DNA from: JAFAXD01 sp035472475
GTDB taxonomy: Bacteria; Pseudomonadota; Alphaproteobacteria; Rhizobiales; Xanthobacteraceae
DNA length: 16,502 bases
Direction of reading: 5' to 3'
Assembly (NCBI GenBank): GCA_035472475.1
Contig: DATIPA010000066.1
Span: 1 to 16,502, forward strand
The notes beneath the pieces were generated by a model. That model ran no database searches and had not been told where the DNA came from. It saw only the letters and a program-made list of their open reading frames with translations. The position numbers and the translations under genes were made by a program. This document shows positions 6,859-13,811 of the stretch, piece after piece (the stretch's first letter is position 1; every line of letters begins with the position of its first letter).

Positions 6859-8055
6859 ATGGCCGATCCGATCTCCGATGTCGTGAATTGGCTCATTGAT
6901 GGCGCGCGCTCGCAACAGCAGGGCGACCAGGTCCTCAAGAAACTCTGCGACGATCTCCTGGCCTGCGGCATCCCCCTTTGGCGCGTCGCCGTATTCGTGC
7001 GCACGCTCCATCCGGACGTCTTCGGACGCAGCTTCGTCTGGCGCCCGGGCGCCGATGTAGTGGTCTCGCAGGCACCGCATACCATCACGACACGAGACGA
7101 CTACCTGCGGAGCCCGGTCCTCGCCGTCTATGAAACCGGCAAGCCGGTTCGCCACCTACTGACCGGGCCGCCCGGCGCCGACGAAACACCGTTCCTGGCC
7201 GACCTGCGCGCGGAAGGCGTTACCGACTATGTGGCGATACCGCTGGTGTTCACTGACGGCTCGCTGCATTGCGCGACCTGGTCAACCAAGCACCCCGGTG
7301 GCTTCACCGACGAACACCGCGACGTCGTGCGCAGGATCATTCACCCGTTCGCGCGCGTAGCCGAAATTCGCGCATTGCAGCGAACTGCGAGCAACCTGCT
7401 CGACACTTACGTCGGCAACAACGCCGGCGCGCGCGTCCTGGCTGGCCAGATCCGGCGCGGCCACGCCGACAAGATCCACGCTGCGATCTGGCTGTCCGAC
7501 ATGCGCGGGTTCACGACGCTCTCCGACCGCCTGCCGCCGGAAGCCATAGTCGATGTGCTCAATCGCTACTTCGAATGTCAGGTGCCGGCGGTGCTCGAGC
7601 ACAGCGGCGAAGTCCTGAAATTTATGGGGGATGGATTGCTGGCGATCTTCCCGATTGCGTCGGACGATTCCGACGTGAAGGAGGTGTGCGCTCGCGTGCT
7701 CAAGGCGGCACGCGCCGCCCGGGCCAGCGTCGCGGCGTTCGACGCCTCGGACGGCGGAAAGCTGGGCCACACACTCCGATTCGGGCTCGCGCTGCATGTT
7801 GGCGAGGTTTTGTATGGCAACATCGGCGCCGTCGGAAGGCTTGATTTCACCTGCATCGGTCCGGCCGTGAACCTTGCGGCGCGGCTGGAGAAGATTGTGG
7901 CCAAGCTCGGGCGGACAGTGATTGCGTCGGAGCGGTTCGCCCAGCAATGCCTGTCGGAGATGGAACCGCTCGGCGAGTTCGCGGTCGCAGGTTTCGCAAG
8001 CCCGCAGATCGCGTACGGCCTGCAGGACGAAGCGAGCGGCGCGGCCGCCTCTTAA
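6859..8055 (+). CDS. Class III adenylate cyclase with N-terminal sensor-like domain
   Basis: A 398-residue soluble nucleotide cyclase making cAMP from ATP. The catalytic domain occupies about 205-385 and has the full residue set: metal-binding D214 (LSDMRGFT) and D258 (KFMGDG), base-recognising K254 and T331 (LDFTCIG), and transition-state N338 and R342 (VNLAARLE). The Lys/Thr pair favours ATP over GTP and places it with bacterial class III enzymes of the IIIb type. Residues 1-180 resemble the GAF-like regulatory region seen in many rhizobial cyclases, with no transmembrane segment or signal peptide; its ligand is unknown. A helical linker (about 175-200) connects the halves. ATG at 6859 is chosen; TTG at 6847 is in frame, and neither has a strong ribosome-binding site. 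The gene is convergent with rnhA, 12 bp away. Confidence 0.9.
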   Translation: MADPISDVVNWLIDGARSQQQGDQVLKKLCDDLLACGIPLWRVAVFVRTLHPDVFGRSFVWRPGADVVVSQAPHTITTRDDYLRSPVLAVYETGKPVRHLLTGPPGADETPFLADLRAEGVTDYVAIPLVFTDGSLHCATWSTKHPGGFTDEHRDVVRRIIHPFARVAEIRALQRTASNLLDTYVGNNAGARVLAGQIRRGHADKIHAAIWLSDMRGFTTLSDRLPPEAIVDVLNRYFECQVPAVLEHSGEVLKFMGDGLLAIFPIASDDSDVKEVCARVLKAARAARASVAAFDASDGGKLGHTLRFGLALHVGEVLYGNIGAVGRLDFTCIGPAVNLAARLEKIVAKLGRTVIASERFAQQCLSEMEPLGEFAVAGFASPQIAYGLQDEASGAAAS

Positions 8056-8060
8056 CGCAA

Positions 8061-8078
8061 GGCCGCCTCAGGGCGGTC
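8061..8078. terminator. Hairpin between convergent cyclase and rnhA genes
   Basis: CCGCC (8063-8067) and GGCGG (8072-8076) pair around TCAG, extended by a G-U and a G-C pair to about 7 bp. It lies in the gap between the cyclase stop and the end of rnhA and includes the rnhA stop codon. No T-run follows on either strand, so a terminator role is only suggested by position. Confidence 0.3.
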
Positions 8079-8556
8079 CCGGCGCACGCGCGCTGGCACG
8101 CATCTCGGCAATCGCCGTGCGGGCAAGTTCGTCGGCGCGTTCGTTGAGATCGTGGCCGGCGTGGCCGCGTACCCAGTGCCAGGTGACGTGGTGCCGGGCC
8201 AGCGCGGTGTCGAGGCGCCGCCACAACTCGGCATTTTTCACTGGCTTCTTGTCGGCGGTGCGCCAGCCGTTGCGCTTCCAGCCGTGAATCCACTTCGTGA
8301 TACCGTCGCGCAGATACTGGCTGTCGGTGTGGACCTCGGCAGCGCACGACCGCGTGAGCGCTTCAAGCGCCATGATCGCAGCCATCAATTCCATGCGATT
8401 GTTGGTCGTGTGCAGCTCCCCGCCCTTGAGCTCGCGGGTGTGGCCGTTCCACTGCAAGATCGCCCCCCAGCCGCCAGGACCCGGGTTGCCTGAACAGGCC
8501 CCGTCGGTGTGGATGATCACGCCGGCGCCGCTCACGTCGTCAGCTCTCGATTCCAT
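8068..8556 (-). CDS. rnhA: Ribonuclease HI
   Basis: A 162-residue ribonuclease HI that cuts the RNA strand of RNA/DNA hybrids, for example in primer removal and R-loop clearance. The four catalytic acids are present: D18 (HTDGACSGNPGPGGWG), E56 (TTNNRMELMAA), D78 (VHTDSQYL) and D142 (NERADELA). The basic handle region WKRNGWRTADKKPVKN (about 93-108) and the histidine-containing loop RGHAGH are also conserved. Size matches the E. coli enzyme (155). The ATG at 8556 puts the first catalytic Asp where it should be; the frame stays open upstream but that part is the shadow of thrB. The start overlaps the end of thrB by 17 bp and lacks a strong ribosome-binding site, so translation is probably coupled to thrB. 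It is the last gene of ispH-thrB-rnhA. Confidence 0.96.
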   Translation of the reverse strand: MESRADDVSGAGVIIHTDGACSGNPGPGGWGAILQWNGHTRELKGGELHTTNNRMELMAAIMALEALTRSCAAEVHTDSQYLRDGITKWIHGWKRNGWRTADKKPVKNAELWRRLDTALARHHVTWHWVRGHAGHDLNERADELARTAIAEMRASARAPGPP

Positions 8557-9505
8557 AGTCGCCCGCGCTCTTGATCGCCTGGTGGAACCGCAGCTTGCGC
8601 CAGTACTCGAGCGGGTCCTTGGGCCGTACCATCGCGCCCGGCGGGACATTGAGCCAATCGGCCAGGCGCGTCAGCAGGAACCGCAAGGCAGCCCCGCGCG
8701 CGAGCAGCGGAAGCACGGCACGTTCTGTTTCGTGCAGCGGCCGCAGTTTGCTGTAGGTCTGCAGCAACGCACGCCCCTTCGTTACGTTGAACGAATGGTC
8801 GGGCTCGAAGCACCACGCATTGAGACAAATCGCGAGGTCGTAGGCGAGCGTGTCGGTGCAGGCGAAATAGAAGTCGATCAGGCCGGACAGCCGGTTGCCG
8901 AGAAAGAAGACGTTATCGGGGAAGAGGTCGGCGTGGATCACCCCCTGCGGAAGATCGCGGGGCCAATGCGATTCCAAATGGCGGAGTTCGGCCGCAATAG
9001 CCTTCCCGAGATCCCGCTGGACGCTGTCAGCCAATTCACCGGTCGACTCGCAAAGGTGTCGCCAGCCATCGACCGAGAGCGCATTCCTGCGGGTCATCTT
9101 GAAGTCGGCGCCGGCGAGATGCAGTCGCGCGAGCGCCTCGCCCACCGCGGCACAGTGGGTAGTGCTCGGCCGCCGAACCCACATGCCCTCCAGAAACGTG
9201 ACCACCGCGGCTGGTCGCCGCACCAGTTCGCCCAGCGTTTGCCCGCTGCGGTCGCGAACCGGTTGCGGGCAGGTGAGCCCGCGCCCGTGCAGATGCTCCA
9301 TCAGCCCCAGGAAGAACGGTAGATCACGCGCGGCAACCCGCTTCTCGTACAGCGTGAGCACGAAATAGCCGCGGGTCGTGTGCAGCAAAAAATTTGAGTT
9401 CTCAACCCCTTCGGCAATCCCCTTGTAGGAGAGCACGTCGCCGAGGTCGTAGCCGGCGAGAAACGTCTGCAGTTCCTCGACGCCGACGTCGGTATAGACC
9501 GCCAC
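8540..9505 (-). CDS. thrB: Homoserine kinase (APH-fold type)
   Basis: A 321-residue homoserine kinase of the aminoglycoside-phosphotransferase-like type found in alphaproteobacteria and pseudomonads, phosphorylating homoserine in threonine biosynthesis. It is unrelated to the GHMP-kinase ThrB of E. coli. Visible features are the N-terminal lobe GIAEGVENSNFLLHTTRGYFVLTLYE, the catalytic loop VIHADLFPDN (about 190-199, catalytic D193), the metal motif GLIDFYFACTD and the C-terminal RFLLTRLADWLN. Length is standard for the family. The start is GTG at 9505 with AGG six bases upstream; the family-typical sequence MAVYTDV begins exactly there. It follows ispH by 11 bp and overlaps rnhA by 17 bp, so the three are almost certainly one transcript. 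Confidence 0.96.
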   Translation of the reverse strand: MAVYTDVGVEELQTFLAGYDLGDVLSYKGIAEGVENSNFLLHTTRGYFVLTLYEKRVAARDLPFFLGLMEHLHGRGLTCPQPVRDRSGQTLGELVRRPAAVVTFLEGMWVRRPSTTHCAAVGEALARLHLAGADFKMTRRNALSVDGWRHLCESTGELADSVQRDLGKAIAAELRHLESHWPRDLPQGVIHADLFPDNVFFLGNRLSGLIDFYFACTDTLAYDLAICLNAWCFEPDHSFNVTKGRALLQTYSKLRPLHETERAVLPLLARGAALRFLLTRLADWLNVPPGAMVRPKDPLEYWRKLRFHQAIKSAGDYGIES

Positions 9506-9516
9506 GCGTCACCTGA

Positions 9517-10494
9517 TCATTCGGCGGCCTCGCTGCCGCGCAGCGGGCGTGGCAGCGGGAAAAACACTTCCTCCTCGGCGCCGGCAATAATTTCGATGTC
9601 GAGCGCAAACCGTTGCGCAAAGGCGTCGACGATCTCCTGCACCAGCACCTCGGGGGCCGATGCGCCGGCCGTGATCCCAATGCGCCGCACGCGCTCGAAT
9701 TTCGACCAGTCGATGTCGGCGGCGCGTTGCGTGAGTACCGCGTAGGCGCAGCCGTTGCGCATCGCGACTTCCTTGAGCCGCTGCGAATTCGAGGAATTCG
9801 GCGACCCGACCACGATCAATGCGTCTACGATTGGCGCCACGCGCTTGACCGCCTCCTGGCGATTGGTCGTCGCGTAACAGATGTCTTCCTTGTGGGGTCC
9901 GACAATGCCGGGGAAACGCCGCTTGAGGACCGCTACGATCTCGGCGGTGTCGTCGACCGAGAGGGTGGTTTGGGTCACGTAGGCGAGATTGCGCGCATCT
10001 CGCGGCACAAAGTTCTCGGCGTGCGCAATCGTTTCCACGAGATGCACCGATCCGATCGGGAGCTGGCCGATGGTGCCGACCACCTCGGGATGACCGGCAT
10101 GGCCGACCAAGATGATCTCCCGGCCGCGCCGGTAGTGCAGCTCGGCTTCGCGATGCACCTTGGTGACCAGCGGACAGGTCGCGTCGATCGAGTAGAGATG
10201 ACGGCGAATCGCCTCGTCGGGGACCGATTTCGGTACCCCGTGGGCGGAAAACACGACCGGTGCAGTGGTGTCGGGAATCTCATCGAGGCTCTCGACAAAG
10301 ATCGCGCCTTTCGCCCGCAGGCCATCGACGACGTAGCGGTTGTGCACGATCTCATGGCGTACATAGACGGGCGGGCCATGCAGGGCGAGCGCGCGTTCCA
10401 CCGTGTCGATCGCACGTACGACCCCGGCGCAGAAGCCGCGCGGCGAGCAGAGCAGCACCTTCAGCGACGGTTTTTGTGGACTGATCGCGGCCAT
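9517..10494 (-). CDS. ispH: 4-hydroxy-3-methylbut-2-enyl diphosphate reductase
   Basis: A 325-residue IspH (LytB), the iron-sulfur enzyme of the last step of the MEP pathway, converting HMBPP to IPP and DMAPP. The three cluster cysteines are C22 (SPRGFCAGV), C107 (DATCPLV) and C206 (DICYATTNRQ). Substrate-binding residues are also visible: H47 (HEIVHN), H135 and E137 (GHPEVVGT), the TQTTLS stretch near 174-179 and SPNSSNS. Length agrees with the family. The ATG at 10494 has AGGA just upstream (close spacing). It heads the ispH-thrB-rnhA operon and is divergent from the trcR-type gene across 213 bp. The link to thrB and rnhA is a conserved neighbourhood in this bacterial order and not a shared pathway. 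Confidence 0.97.
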   Translation of the reverse strand: MAAISPQKPSLKVLLCSPRGFCAGVVRAIDTVERALALHGPPVYVRHEIVHNRYVVDGLRAKGAIFVESLDEIPDTTAPVVFSAHGVPKSVPDEAIRRHLYSIDATCPLVTKVHREAELHYRRGREIILVGHAGHPEVVGTIGQLPIGSVHLVETIAHAENFVPRDARNLAYVTQTTLSVDDTAEIVAVLKRRFPGIVGPHKEDICYATTNRQEAVKRVAPIVDALIVVGSPNSSNSQRLKEVAMRNGCAYAVLTQRAADIDWSKFERVRRIGITAGASAPEVLVQEIVDAFAQRFALDIEIIAGAEEEVFFPLPRPLRGSEAAE

Positions 10495-10607
10495 GATCCT
10501 GATCGGCGGGGCTTATCGCCCCATTGGGCGGAAACGGGCGACGCAAGCGACATCGGGTGGTGTGCATGAGCCCCTGGCCGCCGCGCTGTCAAGGTGGCGG
10601 CCCGGGG

Positions 10608-10638
10608 ATTGCGCATCCCGGCCCGAATTGCCTATATA
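10608..10638 (+). promoter_or_regulatory. Candidate sigma-70-type promoter for the DUF1013/TrcR gene
   Basis: CTATAT at 10632-10637 (within CCTATATAAG) fits the -10 element common in alphaproteobacteria. ATTGCG at 10608-10613, or TTGCGC at 10609-10614, is an imperfect -35 about 18 bases upstream. The pair lies 70 bases before the ATG at 10708, giving an untranslated leader of roughly 60 nt. The -10 is good; the -35 is weak. Confidence 0.45.
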
Positions 10639-10707
10639 AGTGCAACTTCCACTCATTTCGGTGACGTGGGCTCCGCCGGCAAGGGCGGGCGGAGCGAAGG
10701 AGGACTT

Positions 10708-11412
10708 ATGACAACGCAACCGCTGATGCCAAAGGCTACCGCCGTTTGGCTGGTGGAGAACACCGCCCTGTCGTTCGACCAGATCGCCGACTTTTGCAAG
10801 CTGCACCCGCTCGAGGTGCGCGCGGTAGCGGACGGCGACGCTGCCCAGGGAATCAAGGGGCTCGACCCGATCCAGACTGGCCAACTTACACGCGAGGAAA
10901 TCGCCAAGGCCGAGGCCGACCCGGATCACCGGCTGCAGCTTGCCGCTTCCAAGGTCCGGCTGCCGGAATCCAAGCGCAAGACCAAAGGCGGGCGCTATAC
11001 ACCGGTCTCACGCCGACAGGACCGTCCCAATGCAATCCTGTGGCTGGTGCGCAATCACCCGGAGCTCAAAGACAGCCAGATCATGCGGCTCGTCGGCACC
11101 ACCAAATCAACGATCCACGCCATCCGTGAGCGCACGCATTGGAACGCTGCCAACTTGCAGCCGATGGACCCGGTCACGCTCGGGCTCTGCTCACAGATCG
11201 ATCTCGATCTCGAGGTGTCGCGCGCCGCCAAGGAGAAGCCGGTCCCGCCCGAACAAGGCGTCACGCTGCTTCCCGCCGAAGTGACCACGGCGAAACCGCA
11301 GCCGGAGCCGCCGGCGGCGCAGAAGCCGGCGGGCGAACTCGACGTGCAGGCGGTATTTGCCAAACTCAAGCAGATCGGCGGCAAGAGCGACGACAAGGGC
11401 GAAGACAACTAG
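10708..11412 (+). CDS. trcR: DUF1013 family cell-cycle regulator (TrcR)
   Basis: A 234-residue protein of the DUF1013 family, almost confined to alphaproteobacteria and annotated in databases as the transcriptional regulator TrcR. The N-terminal half is strongly family-like: MPKATAVWLVENTALSFDQIADFC, then HPLEVRAVADGDAAQGIKGLDP. A helix-turn-helix-like part, NAILWLVRNHPELKDSQIMRLVGTT plus KSTIHAIRERTHW, lies at about 112-150 and probably binds DNA. The last 50 residues are Pro/Ala/Glu-rich linker ending in a short helix (DVQAVFAKLKQIGG). The start is certain: ATG at 10708 preceded by AAGGAGGA at ideal spacing. No signal peptide. I infer a housekeeping regulatory role; targets cannot be seen here. 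It is monocistronic, divergent from ispH and convergent with the DoxX gene. Confidence 0.92.
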   Translation: MTTQPLMPKATAVWLVENTALSFDQIADFCKLHPLEVRAVADGDAAQGIKGLDPIQTGQLTREEIAKAEADPDHRLQLAASKVRLPESKRKTKGGRYTPVSRRQDRPNAILWLVRNHPELKDSQIMRLVGTTKSTIHAIRERTHWNAANLQPMDPVTLGLCSQIDLDLEVSRAAKEKPVPPEQGVTLLPAEVTTAKPQPEPPAAQKPAGELDVQAVFAKLKQIGGKSDDKGEDN

Positions 11413-11416
11413 GGCA

Positions 11417-11434
11417 CCGGGCCGCAGGGCCCGG
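11417..11434. terminator. GC hairpin between convergent trcR and DoxX genes
   Basis: CCGGGCC (11417-11423) and GGCCCGG (11428-11434) form a perfect 7-bp stem with a GCAG tetraloop, in the 37-bp gap between the trcR stop and the end of the DoxX gene. Its position suits a bidirectional terminator, but neither strand shows a T-run after the stem. Confidence 0.45.
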
Positions 11435-11449
11435 CCTGGGAATTGATCC

Positions 11450-11902
11450 TCAAAGCTCAATCCCGATCTTGCGGTCGAGCGAATAGGGCCCGCCTCCGCG
11501 CAGCGCGATCGCAAAGGCAATGAGCCCCCACAGCAGCACATATTCATAGCCGCGGTTGAGCCAGGCAAACCCATTGTTCCAATAGAGACAGAAGATCACG
11601 AACATCTCGATCGCGACCGCGGCGGCGCAGAAGCGCGTGAACAGTCCAAGAATAATGCCGATCCCGCCCAGAACTTCGGTCAAGGTTGAACCCCAGGCGA
11701 AAAACCACGCGGGTTCCAGGCCGAGTTGCGCGTAGTTCGGATAAGCCGGGACTACGCCACGCATAAGTTTCGGCCAGCCGTGCATGACCAGATTCCAGCC
11801 GACCGCGATGCGAATCAGCGGCCAGGTCAGTGGAATGGCCCAGTCATAGAAGGGCTTGAGCCCCGGAATCAGCAGCCTTGGTTCGGCCTGAGCGTCAGGC
11901 AT
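11450..11902 (-). CDS. DoxX family membrane protein
   Basis: A 150-residue inner-membrane protein of the DoxX family. Four hydrophobic segments are visible (about 25-45, 65-88, 92-108 and 118-135), with the DoxX hallmarks IRIAVGWNLVMHGWPKL near the first helix, GSTLTEVLGGIGIILGLFTRF, and a C-terminal RGGGPYSLDRKIG. Members are four-helix proteins linked loosely to quinone or thiosulfate chemistry and to redox homeostasis; no specific role can be assigned. The ATG at 11902 has AGGGGG seven to eight bases upstream. It follows the MalG-type permease by 23 bp on the same strand, so it is probably the last gene of the ABC importer operon, although DoxX is not a known importer component. Much of the open frame upstream is the shadow of the permease gene. 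Confidence 0.9.
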   Translation of the reverse strand: MPDAQAEPRLLIPGLKPFYDWAIPLTWPLIRIAVGWNLVMHGWPKLMRGVVPAYPNYAQLGLEPAWFFAWGSTLTEVLGGIGIILGLFTRFCAAAVAIEMFVIFCLYWNNGFAWLNRGYEYVLLWGLIAFAIALRGGGPYSLDRKIGIEL

Positions 11903-11925
11903 GTGTGCGCCCCCTGTTTGAGTTG

Positions 11926-12855
11926 CTATTCCTTCACCGCTCCGGTCATCGCCGAAACGTAATGCTCCACGAAGAACGCATAGAGCACGACCAACGGCAA
12001 CGACCCGACCAGCGCGCCGGCCATCAGTGATCCCCAGCGATAGATGTCGCCGTCGACGAATTCGTTGACGATCGCGACCGGCACCGTCTTGTTGCTGGTC
12101 GAAGAAATGAAGGTCAGCGCGTAGATGAACTCGTTCCAGCACAGCGTGAAACAGAAGATGAAGGCCGAGATCAAGCCGGGCACCGCCAGCGGCAATACGA
12201 TCTTCATCAGGATTTGCCAGCGGCTGGCCCCGTCGATCAGCGCGCACTCCTCGAGCTCGAACGGGATGGTCTTGAAATAGCCCATCAGCAACCAGGTCGA
12301 GAACGGGATCAGGATGGTCGGGTAGGTCAGGATCAGCGCAAACGGCGTGTCGAACAGGCCATATTGGAAAACGACGGTCGAAAGCGGAATGAACAGGATC
12401 GACGGCGGGATCAGGTAGGCAAGGAAGATGGCGCCGCCAATGAACTGCGCCCCGCGGTAGCGCAGCCGCACGATTGCGTAGGCGGCAAGCACGCTCGCGA
12501 CGATCGACAGGACGGTCGAGGCGACCGCGATCATCATCGTGTTCCAGAGCCAAAGTGGATAGTTGGTCTCGAACAGAAGCTTGGCGATGTGCTTGAAGGT
12601 CGGGGTCCAGGTCCAGAACGGGTTGAACCGGTCGAGGTCGAGGAGCTGCTCGTCGGGTTTTATGGCAGTCAGCGCCATCCAGTAGAACGGGAACAGCAGC
12701 ACGATCAGAATGATCCCGAGCGGCAGGTAGAGGGTGACGAGGCGTCGCGGCAACGTCTCGAGATAGCTCATGCCCTCGCTGCGGTCGGCTGCGGGCGACG
12801 ATCCGGTCAGCACCGCCTTCGGTTGCGCGAGCTTTGGGACGAGCGCGTCAGTCAT
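11926..12855 (-). CDS. Carbohydrate-type ABC importer permease (MalG-like)
   Basis: A 309-residue inner-membrane permease of the CUT1 MalG-like class. After a soluble N-terminus of about 35 residues come six hydrophobic helices, the first being LYLPLGIILIVLLFPFYWMAL. The cytoplasmic coupling (EAA) loop reads EECALIDGASRWQILMKI and PLAVPG, about 200-225, and contacts the ATPase. The FNPFWTWTPTFKHI stretch in the first periplasmic loop is typical of the class. The ATG at 12855 overlaps the stop of the upstream permease by 8 bp (ATGACTGA), showing translational coupling. It forms the channel with the MalF-like partner. The substrate is unknown: a sugar or polyol by family, but not readable from the sequence. 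Confidence 0.94.
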   Translation of the reverse strand: MTDALVPKLAQPKAVLTGSSPAADRSEGMSYLETLPRRLVTLYLPLGIILIVLLFPFYWMALTAIKPDEQLLDLDRFNPFWTWTPTFKHIAKLLFETNYPLWLWNTMMIAVASTVLSIVASVLAAYAIVRLRYRGAQFIGGAIFLAYLIPPSILFIPLSTVVFQYGLFDTPFALILTYPTILIPFSTWLLMGYFKTIPFELEECALIDGASRWQILMKIVLPLAVPGLISAFIFCFTLCWNEFIYALTFISSTSNKTVPVAIVNEFVDGDIYRWGSLMAGALVGSLPLVVLYAFFVEHYVSAMTGAVKE

Positions 12856-13807
12856 TGCTCTCCCCGTGCTGCCACTTGCGCCGTTGCAGGCCGAACCACG
12901 AGATCAGGATCGCGGCGAGCAGGAATGGGATCATCGCCGTCGCGATCGCCGCGCCCTCTCCCAGATAACCGCCCCCGATCGCGCGCTGGTAAGACAAGGT
13001 CGCCATCAGATGGGTGGCGTTGACCGGCCCGCCGCGGGTCATCGCCCAAATCAGCTGGAAGTCGGTGAAAGTGAACAGCACCGAGAACGTCATTACCACC
13101 GCGATGATCGGCGTGAGCAGCGGGTAGGTGACATGCCGGAAAATCTGCCAGCGGCTTGCGCCGTCGATGGTCGCCGCTTCGTAGAGCGACGGCGGCACGG
13201 TCTGCAAGCCGGCGAGCAAGGTGATCGCGACGAACGGTACGCCACGCCAGATGTTGGCGAAGATCACCGACCAGCGCGCATTCCACGGATCGCCGAGGAA
13301 ATTGATGTTGGTCGATATCAGATGCAGCTGGCGCAGCGACCACGACAGGATCGAGAACTGGCTGTCGTAAAGCCACCAGAATGCGATCGCCGACAGCACG
13401 GTCGGGACGATGAATGGGATCAGCACGATGGCGCGGATGATCGCCTTCAGCGGCATGTTCTGGTTGAGCAGCAACGCAAGGTAGAGCCCAACCGCGAACT
13501 TGATGACGCTCGCGACCACCGTATAGAGGATGGTGTTGAACACGGCGAGCCGGAACGTTGAATCCCCCCACAGCCACTCGTAGTTCTCGATGCCGATGAA
13601 TATGCCGCTCCGACCGATCCGCGCGTCCGTGAAGGAGAGCCACACGCCGAGCCCGAGCGGATAGGCGAGGAACAAAATCAGGAACGCCGCCGTCGGCAGC
13701 ATGAACCAGGCGCCGAGCCAATTGCGGTCGACCTTCAGGCGATCCCACGCGCGGGTGCCGTGGGACGCCTCAGTCGCGAGCGAACCTGGCAGGACGGCGT
13801 CGGCCAT
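12848..13807 (-). CDS. Carbohydrate-type ABC importer permease (MalF-like)
   Basis: A 319-residue permease of the MalF/UgpA-like class, partner of the next gene. Six hydrophobic helices begin with WFMLPTAAFLILFLAYPLG (about 34-52). The signature SFTDARIG and IGIENYEWLW follow the first helix, and the EAA loop reads YEAATIDGASRWQIFRHVTYPLL (about 210-232). TRGGPVNATHLMATLSYQRA in the last loop is characteristic of this class. The ATG at 13807 comes four bases after the stop codon of the binding-protein gene and has GGTGA upstream; the longer open frame beyond it is the shadow of the binding-protein gene. It overlaps the MalG-like gene by 8 bp. Confidence 0.94.
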   Translation of the reverse strand: MADAVLPGSLATEASHGTRAWDRLKVDRNWLGAWFMLPTAAFLILFLAYPLGLGVWLSFTDARIGRSGIFIGIENYEWLWGDSTFRLAVFNTILYTVVASVIKFAVGLYLALLLNQNMPLKAIIRAIVLIPFIVPTVLSAIAFWWLYDSQFSILSWSLRQLHLISTNINFLGDPWNARWSVIFANIWRGVPFVAITLLAGLQTVPPSLYEAATIDGASRWQIFRHVTYPLLTPIIAVVMTFSVLFTFTDFQLIWAMTRGGPVNATHLMATLSYQRAIGGGYLGEGAAIATAMIPFLLAAILISWFGLQRRKWQHGESND

Positions 13808-13811
13808 CAAT

